Below are positions 1 to 7,134 of a DNA stretch of 41,044 nucleotides, piece after piece. The notes under the pieces are model-generated. The model did not search any database. It worked only from the letters and a program-made list of their open reading frames with translations, and was not told the DNA's origin. Position 1 is the first letter of the stretch, and each line of letters opens with the position of its first letter. The stretch is taken from contig JANFNE010000099.1 in the NCBI GenBank assembly GCA_024867545.1, positions 1 to 41,044 on the forward strand. The letters run 5' to 3'. The position numbers and the translations under genes are program-made. This DNA is from Phytopythium helicoides (taxonomy: Eukaryota; Oomycota; Peronosporomycetes; Pythiales; Pythiaceae).

Positions 1-1092
1 CCAGGAGGGCATGCTCACCTACCCTGACATCGGCGAGGCCGCCTTCGGCACCAAGGGCCGCGTCATCATCAGTATCACCTTCTTCTGCGAGCTCTTCACC
101 GTCTGCGCCATGCTCTTCGTCGTCAGTACGTCTTTCGCCCTAGTATGCATGAGCTCGCCCGCATGCCTTACCTAACACTTGTGCTTTCAACAGTCGGCGA
201 CACACTGGCTGCTCTGATCCCCAGCTTCACCGAGGCGCAGCTCACCATCATTGCGTTCCTTGTCATCATGCCGAGCACGTGGACCACGCAGATGTCCATG
301 CTCTCCTACTTCAGCATCCTGGGCGTTGTATCCTCGCTCTTCTGCCTGTACACGATCCTGTACGTTGGCTTCGCGATCGACGTGACTGCCCCGGGCTACT
401 CGGGCGGCAGCTTGCTTCACCCACAGCCGATCGAGATGCTCGCAGACACCGACCGCATCCCGCTGGCGATTGGTCTCACCATGGTCGCGTTCGGCGGGCA
501 CTCGGTCTTTCCGTCGATCTGCAGCTCGCTTGAGAACAAGGCCAGCTACCCTCGCGTGGTCGACGTCGCGTATGTGGTTGTCGCTTTCGTCTACGGCATC
601 ATTGAGCTTGGCGGCTATCTCATGTACGGCGTGGACACCAAGAAGGAGATCACGCTCAACCTGATCGCATCGTTCCCAGGTGCGCTCACGACGCTCGTGA
701 TCTGGATGATCGTGCTGAACCCGCTGAGCAAGATCGCGATCACGATCCATCCGATCGCGCTCGCCATCGAGGAATTCGTGCTTTCACGCGGTGAGATGAT
801 GGCGCCGACGTCCCGCAAGACAGCGTTCTATCGCGCGTTCATCCGCACGAGCATCACGATCGCTGCTGTCTTCTGCGGGCTCTTCGTGCCGCACTTCGCG
901 CGCCTGACGTCGTTCCTTGGCGCGTTCTTCGCCATGATGGTCTCGCTCTTCTTCCCGTGCGTCTTCTACCTCAAGCTCTTCTGGCGCCGCCTGTCGCGCT
1001 TCGAGGTCGTGCTGAACGTGACGCTCGCCGCGCTCTCGATCGTCTTCTCCTTCATCGGCACCATCGCCTCCTTCATCTCGCCCGCCGACTAG
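1..1092 (+). CDS. AVT1-like amino acid transporter (AAAP family), 5'-partial
   Basis: This is the C-terminal 340 residues of a multi-pass amino acid transporter. The reading frame enters at base 2, runs to 125, is spliced over a 68-bp intron and continues 194-1092 to a TAG stop. The visible part begins with QEGMLTYPDIGEAAFG, the motif that follows the first helices in AAAP (amino acid/auxin permease, SLC32/36-like) proteins. It then shows about nine hydrophobic segments. The GHSVFPSI segment, the conserved proline a few residues later and the GGYLMYG segment are typical of vacuolar AVT1-type transporters. The family normally has about 11 helices, so roughly the first two and the N-terminus lie outside the window. 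By family knowledge it moves neutral amino acids across a vacuolar or plasma membrane by proton exchange or symport; substrate and membrane cannot be read from the sequence. The NIPA-type gene follows on the same strand after 268 bp. The family call is firm and the subfamily is likely. Confidence 0.88.
126..193 (+). other. Intron of the AAAP transporter gene (68 bp)
   Basis: The donor is A|GTACGT and the acceptor TTTCAACAG. Splicing joins one base to two bases (phase 1) and restores the reading LFVVIGDTLAALIPSF, which is continuous with the family. Without splicing the upstream frame meets the stop TAG at about 141. Confidence 0.85.
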
Positions 1093-1360
1093 AGTCTAAT
1101 CACCAGCTCGAATAGATCCTATTGTTTGCTTGCTGCCCCCACGGAGCCAGAGCTCAATCAACCCCGTCACCATCACACAACTTGTACTCTAGTCACACAA
1201 CCTTTTTCATACGGTGAAACCGGCCAGCTGGTGAACCCGAAATCAGTTTCATTGCCCCCGGAAGGTCATGCTGAGGCGCGCGCGGGGCTCGGCGCCAACG
1301 CGGCGCTCTCTCTGGCGCTCAGAACTGCGGCCTCCAGTCCTCGTGGCCGTCGCGCACGCC
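1093..1360 (+). promoter_or_regulatory. Intergenic region and presumed promoter/5'UTR of the NIPA-type gene
   Basis: These 268 bp separate the transporter stop from the chosen start of the next gene. They must hold the 3' end of the first transcript and the promoter of the second. TCATTGCCCC at 1249-1258 resembles the oomycete initiator element (TCAYTYY type), 103 bp before the chosen ATG at 1361. An earlier in-frame ATG lies at 1268. No TATA box is evident. The initiator match is short and could be chance. Confidence 0.3.
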
Positions 1361-4023
1361 ATGAGCGCGGGTCCAGCCCCGCTGCGGCGCGCGGGCGGCG
1401 CCGAGAGGAGAAAGGCCGCGCGGCTGTGGTCGATGTTGGCGCTGGCGAGCAGCGCGCTTCTACTGCCTGGCTGCGCCAGCGCGCTCGAGTGTGACGCGTG
1501 CGACGTGCCCGAGGCCGCGCAGCTCGCCTTCTGTGCCGATGCGGTTGCGTACTCTGCCTGCCTGCCGCCCGGCACCACCTGGAGGCAGTTGGTGAGCGCT
1601 CGGGGTGTTTTGTGTTTGTTCTCGTTCGCAGGCGGAAGATCGAGCGAGGGTCTGACGGGGTGTGTGCTGATCAGGACAACGACGCGGAGGAGCAGTACAA
1701 TCAGCAGCTCAACAGCACGCTCGGCGGCGACAAGGAAGCTGCCACCTCGTGCATGCGCGTGCTGCAGCGCGTATCGTGCATGCGAGTCTTCAGCGTCTGC
1801 GAACTGGGGACGCCCGAGTTACTCTGTCTCGACAGCTGCGCATCTGTACGTCTCAGTTTGACTTGTAGCATGATAGCGACCTGGATTCATTGGCGTGCTG
1901 GCTGCCAGACTGTAGAGAGCAACTGCTCAACGGCACTCCAGGGAAGTGCACTAGTGACTGCGTTTTGCGGCTCATCCAACAGCTCTACTGAAGCCAGCAC
2001 GTCCGACGAGGAAAAGTGCTTTTCGATGGACTACAGCGGTCCAAAGCACTCAGGGTGGATAGCGGGCTTCACTATTGCTGTCGTATTTTCCTTTTTAGCA
2101 AGCGTCGGCATCAATTTGCAGAAGAAAGCACTCAAGCAAAACGAAGCGACAGCAGCTGAGAGCAACAAGGAGCCTGCGCCAGCATATACCCTCCCGCTGT
2201 GGGTCGTCGGATTCGTTTTGATTCTTGTCGGCTCTGTCCTTGATTTTGTAGCATTCGGACTCGCGCCACAAAGCCTGTTGGCTCCGCTTGCAGCACTCAC
2301 TCTTGTCTGGAACATGGTGCGTGACTACGCATTTTGACTCTTTCCGACATGACTGACTTGTTTCCCGCTCGCAGATGTTGGCACCCTGTTTCAACAAGGA
2401 GAAACTCACGCGCAAGGACATTATTGCAACGCTCGTCATCTTTGCTGGTGCTACAATCGCTGTCGTGTTCGCGTCGCACACTTCGCCATCGTACAACCTA
2501 GACATGCTTCTTCGGCTCTACCGCGACCCTCTCACATGTACGCGCCATGTTGTAGCTGAGTTGGTTCACACCAAACTGCTGACAAAAATGGATGATATAC
2601 CTCAGGCGTGTACTTCGTGCTGGTGTTCCTTTGCATCTTGCTTCATTTGGCGCTCATTCTGATGGTCGAGAAGCTCAGCCTGATGAGTCGTCGGCATCGA
2701 TTGATCCAAGTTGGGCGTCCAGCCACATGGTCGACGGTCAGGCTTGTTGGCTACTCTGGGTACGAGCATACAGCAATGCGAGAGCTTTCTTCATCAGAGC
2801 AGGGCTTACTCAACTCTATGTACTTGATTCAGATTCGCAGGCACAATGGGCGGTCAGTCTGTGCTGTTCGCCAAGTCCTGCGCCGAGTTACTAAAAAGCG
2901 CGTTTCATGGCGACAACGACTGCTTTTTGCACGTCGAAGGTTACCTCATTACGCTCGCGCTTGTGGGTTGTCTTTTGTGCCAGATCCACTTTCTCAACCG
3001 TGGTCTATCCTATTATGATGCGCTGTCAATTGTCCCCGTCTACCAAGCATATTGGATCATCAGCGGAGTACTCGGAGGCGTCATCTACTTTCAAGAAATC
3101 CGTGCGTTCTCTGTAGAGCAAGCGTGTATGTTTGTTCTGGGCATTGCAACGACCATCTTTGGAGTCGTTTTACTCTCTCGGCGCAAACACGGCGGTGTTG
3201 TGAAGCGCAAGTCGACGCTGGAGCGCGGCTTCAGCTTCTCCGGCCCGACCTCGGCTGCATTGGCATCATCTGGTTCATTAAAACCGGGTACCAGTGGAAC
3301 ACAGCTAGAAGCTGTGACAGAGGTATCCTCTCAGGCGGAAGACGCAACCGACACAGAGGGAGAAGATGGTGGCGACCACCCTCCCATTCGTCGGCACGAA
3401 TCTGCGACGGAACGTCGAAGCGAAGATGACGACGATGCTTTGGATCTCAGTACGACTGAAGAGTCTGACGACGGCGCTAACAGCGACGACGATGATACAA
3501 ACGGCGGAGTGAACGATGGATCGAGTGGCTCACGGCGCACTCGACACACTGTAAACCGACAAGCAATTGACAACTACCTCGACATGTCGACCACAGCGTG
3601 TTTAACAGAGCTTCTGGGTGGCCTGGGCTTCCAAGGAGCTCAGAGCACCGGCTTGCTTTATCGTCGGCCATCGTCGCGCATGATCGCGTACGTTGTTCAT
3701 CTGCGTGATCTCTCATGAGTATTGGTGCTCACATGCATGTGCTTGTTATCAGCAGTGGGAGCGGACGAGGAAGCGGACGCCGCACTCGTCGGAGCGTGGA
3801 CGACATCGAGATCGGGCTTCCTGCAGCTGCGCGCGACGTCGACGACCCCCGCGAGCGCGTCGGCGGTAAGCGGCGGTCTATCACCTTCACCAGCTACCTG
3901 AGTTCGCTCGCGTTGCCGTCCATGTCCTCGCTGAACACATCAGCAGCAGCAACAGGAGACGCGAGCGCGTCCTCAACGCCTCCGCAGGAGAAGAGCGAGC
4001 CCAAGACCAAGGATGACGAGTAA
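1361..4023 (+). CDS. NIPA/DUF803-type magnesium transporter with N-terminal Frizzled-like cysteine-rich ectodomain
   Basis: The model has seven exons: 1361-1591, 1675-1845, 1909-2316, 2375-2537, 2606-2759, 2833-3687 and 3753-4023. They give 750 residues. Residues 1-42 hold a basic stretch and a hydrophobic signal peptide. Residues 44-171 contain twelve cysteines; the last ten follow a Frizzled-CRD spacing. About nine helices follow (roughly 183-204, 231-252, 253-273, 286-303, 326-345, 368-392, 413-430, 439-462, 473-490). NIPA-type motifs include LQKKAL, AFGLAPQSLLAPLAAL, NKEKLTRKD and MGGQSVLFAKS. The tail (about 492-750) is serine-rich and very acidic and is probably cytoplasmic. NIPA proteins carry Mg2+ across plasma or endosomal membranes; that role is by homology. 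Usual NIPA proteins are about half this length, so ectodomain and tail are additions. ATG 1268 (31 residues longer) and ATG 1433 (which starts right at the hydrophobic core) are alternative starts. The transporter call is strong; the exact start is uncertain. Confidence 0.85.
1592..1674 (+). other. Intron 1 of the NIPA-type gene (83 bp, phase 0)
   Basis: The donor is GTGAGC and the acceptor CTGATCAG. The flanking coding reads WRQL then DNDAEEQ and changes frame across the junction, so the intron is required to join the two. An earlier CAG at 1631 would leave only a 40-bp intron and was not chosen. Confidence 0.75.
1846..1908 (+). other. Intron 2 of the NIPA-type gene (63 bp, phase 0, open in frame)
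   Basis: The donor is GTACGT and the acceptor GCTGCCAG. The intron is a multiple of three and has no in-frame stop, so retention would insert 21 residues, including two cysteines, between two conserved cysteines of the CRD-like domain. Removal gives a C-x7-C spacing close to that of Frizzled domains, which supports splicing. Confidence 0.7.
2317..2374 (+). other. Intron 3 of the NIPA-type gene (58 bp, phase 0)
   Basis: The donor is GTGCGT and the acceptor GCTCGCAG. Splicing joins TLVWNM to MLAPCFNKEKLT, the expected NIPA helix-3 region. Reading through would hit a TGA within 21 bp of the donor. Confidence 0.85.
2538..2605 (+). other. Intron 4 of the NIPA-type gene (68 bp, phase 1)
   Basis: The donor is GTACGC and the acceptor ATACCTCAG. 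Splicing gives RDPLTCVYFVLVF, running directly into the next hydrophobic helix. Confidence 0.85.
2760..2832 (+). other. Intron 5 of the NIPA-type gene (73 bp, phase 2)
   Basis: The donor is GTACGA and the acceptor TTGATTCAG at 2832. This gives GYSGFAGTMGGQSVLFAKS, which keeps the NIPA helix-6 frame. The next CAG, at 2840, puts the downstream exon in the wrong frame. Confidence 0.8.
3688..3752 (+). other. Intron 6 of the NIPA-type gene (65 or 68 bp, tandem acceptor)
   Basis: The donor is GTACGT. The acceptor is the doublet TATCAGCAG, so cleavage may occur after 3752 or after 3755. Both keep the frame, and the products differ by a single serine at the start of the last exon. The last exon adds 89 residues (RSVDDIEIGL and onward). 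Without splicing the protein would end at the TGA at 3716-3718. Confidence 0.7.
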
Positions 4024-4195
4024 AGTAGCTAACGATAGAAAGCTCTCACTTCAATTTTCATTTTGCCCGAGACTCACAGACAGCGCTCTCTCAGACTCAA
4101 AACGTTTTCAGTGGCGGATGGTCACAAGGAGCCTAATTGCCATTCGATTCATGAGCAGGGTGGTCCTCATTCGATACTGTATCATGATAGATTAG
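4024..4195. other. Convergent intergenic region (3' ends of the NIPA-type and acyltransferase genes)
   Basis: These 172 bp lie between two stop codons that face each other, so both transcripts must end here or overlap. The stretch is more AT-rich than the genes and has T-rich runs near 4052-4063. I see no AATAAA signal and no stem-loop of note. Confidence 0.5.
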
Positions 4196-6913
4196 TTACG
4201 CCGGAGGCGCCATCCAGCGCGCGTAGATACTGGCTCCAGCACCAGCCATGAGCGCGCGAGCTTCCTCCCGCGCCACGTTTGCCGCTGGAGACTCGCGCTT
4301 CCACAGAAAAGACTGGGGCTGACGCCACGAGTTCACCTCTTGCGACCAGCGCTCGATGCTCGCGACTGGGTCCTCGCCCACAACGAAAAGCGCTGACCCA
4401 TTCTCGGTGCGGTCGCGGCGGACGAGCGATCGCTCGACGAGAAAGTCCAGCGCCTGCTTGATGGATTCGCCGCACAGAGCCTCGGCGTGCTGCAGCTGAT
4501 TGCGCACAAAGAGCTCCTTTGCTAGCGTCTGCACGCGCCGAACAAAATCACGATCGGTTGTTGGTATCTCGGAGCTGTCAAGGCTGTGGAGACCGAGCGT
4601 CGAGATCCACAGCGAGTCGGCAAACGACCAGTGCAGCGACAAAAGCAGCCCCACCATTTTGCTCGAGCGCCATTGCTTCATGTTGACCTCGATTGCTTCA
4701 TCAATAACATCACAGCACGCAGAGAAGGAAGATAGAGTGCATTTCACTTGCTCTTCGACGTCGATATCTTCGTGGCGGCAGATGTGGCGAAGATAAGCCC
4801 ACATAATACGAGTTTTGGCAACAATCTCCGACATCCTGAGCGCCACCACATCGGTGTCCGCGCGCGACAGCAACAAGCAATCAGCTGCACCAACTACAGC
4901 CATCTCTGGCAGCAAGACATGGAGCACGTGGTTGCGGTAAAAGCCCAGCTCTAGCGCACGCACTGGGTACTCGGCCTGAGGTGAGACGACCCCGTTCGAT
5001 GCCACCTTGACGTTCAGGATCGACAGCGCGTGGTCCACGAGATCATCGTCATCATCATGAGCAACGGTCGCGCCGCGTGCTTCCAGCTCGTGCACCAGCC
5101 ACGACGCGCGGGCGTCCAGCATCTCACGAGTAATATACTTGCGTTTCCACATCAGCAGTGACGACACAATGGCAGTGGCCGTCACCGTCCCCGCTGTCTG
5201 CATGCGTGTCGCGATGGTGTTGGCCACGTCGTTCAAGGACGATTCTGCGGTCACGGGGACTGGCTCCCCAAAGCGCACATACGTGTGGCCACAACGGAGA
5301 AAAACAATGTCCCACACCGACTTGAAAAACACCTTCAGGCTCTCCTTTTCCTTGGGTTTGCCGAGGAGCTGGTTGGCATACTCCTCGACCTCGTATACTT
5401 TGTCATAGTCAAGCGAGATCGGAACCAGGAGAACCGTTTTCGTCGACCCCTCGGCATTGCCCATGCTCAAGTCTTCGTGAGGTTCAGTCTGGCGCACATA
5501 GTCCAAGAACATGGACAAAAAGCCAAGCCGCGGCTTGCACACGCGACCATGTCGCGACCGACCGCCTTCAATGAACACTTCAACAGGGTTTCCGTCGCTC
5601 AGCAGCTCATGGACGTAGTGCTCCAGCACTTGCTTGTACAAATGGTCATCACGGAACGAGCGGCGAATGAAGAAGCTGCCGTTCGCTCGCAGGAACGACC
5701 CGATAACTGGAAGATCCAGGTTATTACCGGCCGCAATGCGAGGAAGAGGGATGCCATACGCGAAGCAAAGATAACTGATGATCAGGTAGTCGAGATGTGT
5801 CTTGTGAGTTGGAGTGAACACAACGCTGACGTCGCCCTCGGCAACCTCGAGAATTTCTCGCACGCGGTGCAGGGAATCGATGTCGATGTGCAATCCATGG
5901 AAGAGCATACGCCACGTCTTGGTCAGGATCCATCCGAGGCAGCGCACAGCAGGCATGATCATGTCCGACTGGAGACCGCGGAAGATGCGAGAGATCCGTC
6001 GTTCGTCATCAGACGATAGCTCACGACCGTCGCGCTCCAAGACTCGCTCCGAGACACGCGCGAGCAAGTTCTGGTGATGCACCGATACAGATGATGGTGG
6101 ACGTCCGTGGAGATTCACGTCGACGCCGGACCGGAAGATGAAGAGCATATCCAGCATCAGGTGGCGAAGGTCAGCTATGGATCCCCGCTTCGCGCCACTG
6201 CGGTCAACGCCACCTTGCTGCCGGCACCGCTGCTCGATCGACGAGAGCAGCCACGAAGACTCCATTACGTTCACGAACCCACTCGGCTGGCGCTTCCTCT
6301 CGTCATCGCCAGTGTCTTGGTCCTCAGCTGTAGCTCCGCCGGCCCACTGGGTCGCACTGCAGTCAGCGGTGTCCACCAGCGAATCGTCCGAGCCGCTGTT
6401 CTCCCCCTCAGGCTCCTCGCCCGCCTGCGATGCGTCCTCGCCCTCGCTCGATACTGCCGCTACAGCCGTGAGTTCGCCCACCGGAACCGAGGGCCATGCA
6501 GCAGGCGCTTTCCCCCAGCCGCCCGAGACCACCGCGTCCGTACGCGCCGCCGTGCGCGCGTCCGGCGGGGAGTAGGCGCCGGAGACCGCGGGCGGCGCCT
6601 TGGGCCGCACCTGCAGCTCGGCAGGGGCGTCGCGCGCGTCTCTGGGCGGCGCCTTGGCCTGGAAAGCGACGGCCAGCGCCATGCTGGAGCCCGTGACGGC
6701 CTTGGAGGCGGCCGCGGACCCGCCGTCGTCCTGCGCGTCCGCCAGGCGCTCCGACTTTTTCAGCAGGGCGCGCACCTTGGCCTGGTACTTGAGGTAGCGC
6801 AGCTGGATGCGCAGCGCCGCCGCGTTGGCCGACGGAGCCGCAGCTGTCGCCGCCGGCCACTCGGGCGCCGTCGGCAGCGTCAGGCTCGTCTTCTTGCCCA
6901 TCGGCTTGAGCAT
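4196..6913 (-). CDS. Glycerol-3-phosphate / DHAP acyltransferase (PlsB-GNPAT family)
   Basis: This single open frame of 905 residues has no intron. It starts at the first ATG of the frame (6913); the open frame extends 50 codons further upstream but without an ATG. The acyltransferase core lies at about 360-555. It has all four family blocks: HKTHLD (catalytic H370 and D375), GSFFIRR (412-418), FIEGGRSR (447-454) and VPIS (497-500). These enzymes acylate the sn-1 position of glycerol-3-phosphate, or of DHAP in peroxisomal forms, in the first step of glycerolipid or ether-lipid synthesis. The protein ends in APPA, so there is no C-terminal peroxisomal signal. Residues 32-60 form a basic, probably helical stretch. 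Residues 61-210 are low in complexity, with a proline/alanine-rich part and then an acidic part. The region after 555 is probably the family's C-terminal domain. Length exceeds the usual 680-830 because of this N-terminal region. The enzyme class is sure; substrate and organelle are not. Confidence 0.92.
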   Translation of the reverse strand: MLKPMGKKTSLTLPTAPEWPAATAAAPSANAAALRIQLRYLKYQAKVRALLKKSERLADAQDDGGSAAASKAVTGSSMALAVAFQAKAPPRDARDAPAELQVRPKAPPAVSGAYSPPDARTAARTDAVVSGGWGKAPAAWPSVPVGELTAVAAVSSEGEDASQAGEEPEGENSGSDDSLVDTADCSATQWAGGATAEDQDTGDDERKRQPSGFVNVMESSWLLSSIEQRCRQQGGVDRSGAKRGSIADLRHLMLDMLFIFRSGVDVNLHGRPPSSVSVHHQNLLARVSERVLERDGRELSSDDERRISRIFRGLQSDMIMPAVRCLGWILTKTWRMLFHGLHIDIDSLHRVREILEVAEGDVSVVFTPTHKTHLDYLIISYLCFAYGIPLPRIAAGNNLDLPVIGSFLRANGSFFIRRSFRDDHLYKQVLEHYVHELLSDGNPVEVFIEGGRSRHGRVCKPRLGFLSMFLDYVRQTEPHEDLSMGNAEGSTKTVLLVPISLDYDKVYEVEEYANQLLGKPKEKESLKVFFKSVWDIVFLRCGHTYVRFGEPVPVTAESSLNDVANTIATRMQTAGTVTATAIVSSLLMWKRKYITREMLDARASWLVHELEARGATVAHDDDDDLVDHALSILNVKVASNGVVSPQAEYPVRALELGFYRNHVLHVLLPEMAVVGAADCLLLSRADTDVVALRMSEIVAKTRIMWAYLRHICRHEDIDVEEQVKCTLSSFSACCDVIDEAIEVNMKQWRSSKMVGLLLSLHWSFADSLWISTLGLHSLDSSEIPTTDRDFVRRVQTLAKELFVRNQLQHAEALCGESIKQALDFLVERSLVRRDRTENGSALFVVGEDPVASIERWSQEVNSWRQPQSFLWKRESPAANVAREEARALMAGAGASIYARWMAPPA

Positions 6914-7134
6914 CGCGGCGGGCTGGCGGCTGGCTCGGGGCCGCGTCAGGGACGGTCTGGCGGTCCGTTGCAAGTGATGATGGCGATGCAGAGAAGCGGC
7001 GAGTGGAGGGGGATCGACGCCCTGCGATTGGCGGGAAAAGAGCGAGTTTTGGCCAGTGAGCAAGTGCGCTTGCTAGTGGAGACTTCAAGTTGAAGGTCAA
7101 AAGCACGAACTAATCGCGACTTCGATGAATATGA
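6914..7134 (-). promoter_or_regulatory. Presumed promoter and 5'UTR of the acyltransferase gene
   Basis: Only 221 bp of non-satellite sequence separates the start codon from the satellite array. Read on the minus strand it has a CCAAT box (ATTGG at 7027-7031 on the plus strand) inside a pyrimidine-rich stretch. TCACTTGC (6970-6977 on the plus strand as GCAAGTGA) loosely resembles an oomycete initiator, about 60 bp before the ATG. The upstream in-frame extension lacks an ATG and contains these elements, which supports treating it as non-coding. Confidence 0.35.

Larger units (their letters stand above)
1532..2019 (+). other. Frizzled-type cysteine-rich domain (CRD-like) encoded across exons 1-3
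   Basis: After splicing the cysteines fall at residues 58, 67, 103, 112, 119, 128, 132, 140, 154 and 171. The intervening spacings are 8, 35, 8, 6, 8, 3, 7, 13 and 16. Metazoan Frizzled CRDs have about 7, 36, 8, 6, 9, 3, 6, 16 and 11, so the central C-x8-C-x6-C-x8-C-x3-C-x7-C core agrees closely. Two extra cysteines (44 and 47) precede it. Potential N-glycosylation sites (NST, NCS and NSS) fit an extracellular or lumenal location. The domain name rests on cysteine spacing and not on a profile search. Confidence 0.55.

Noticed and set aside
187..750. 187-residue open frame antisense to the amino acid transporter
   Set aside because: It is an arginine/aspartate-rich shadow of a GC-biased coding exon, with no recognisable domain.
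1592..1631. Shorter 40-bp version of NIPA-type intron 1
   Set aside because: It is shorter than every other intron here. The acceptor at 1674 gives the Frizzled-like cysteine spacing of 35.
2841..2845. Acceptor at 2840 for NIPA-type intron 5
   Set aside because: It shifts the downstream frame to HNGRSV and destroys the conserved MGGQSVLFAKS segment; the acceptor at 2832 keeps it.
6914..7063. Fifty extra N-terminal residues for the acyltransferase, possibly a mitochondrial presequence
   Set aside because: The extended frame begins with TTG and has no ATG before 6913. The stretch also holds a CCAAT box and pyrimidine-rich promoter-like sequence.
5285..7093. Plus-strand open frames of 244 and 328 residues opposite the acyltransferase
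   Set aside because: They are low-complexity, arginine-rich antisense shadows of a strongly supported gene.
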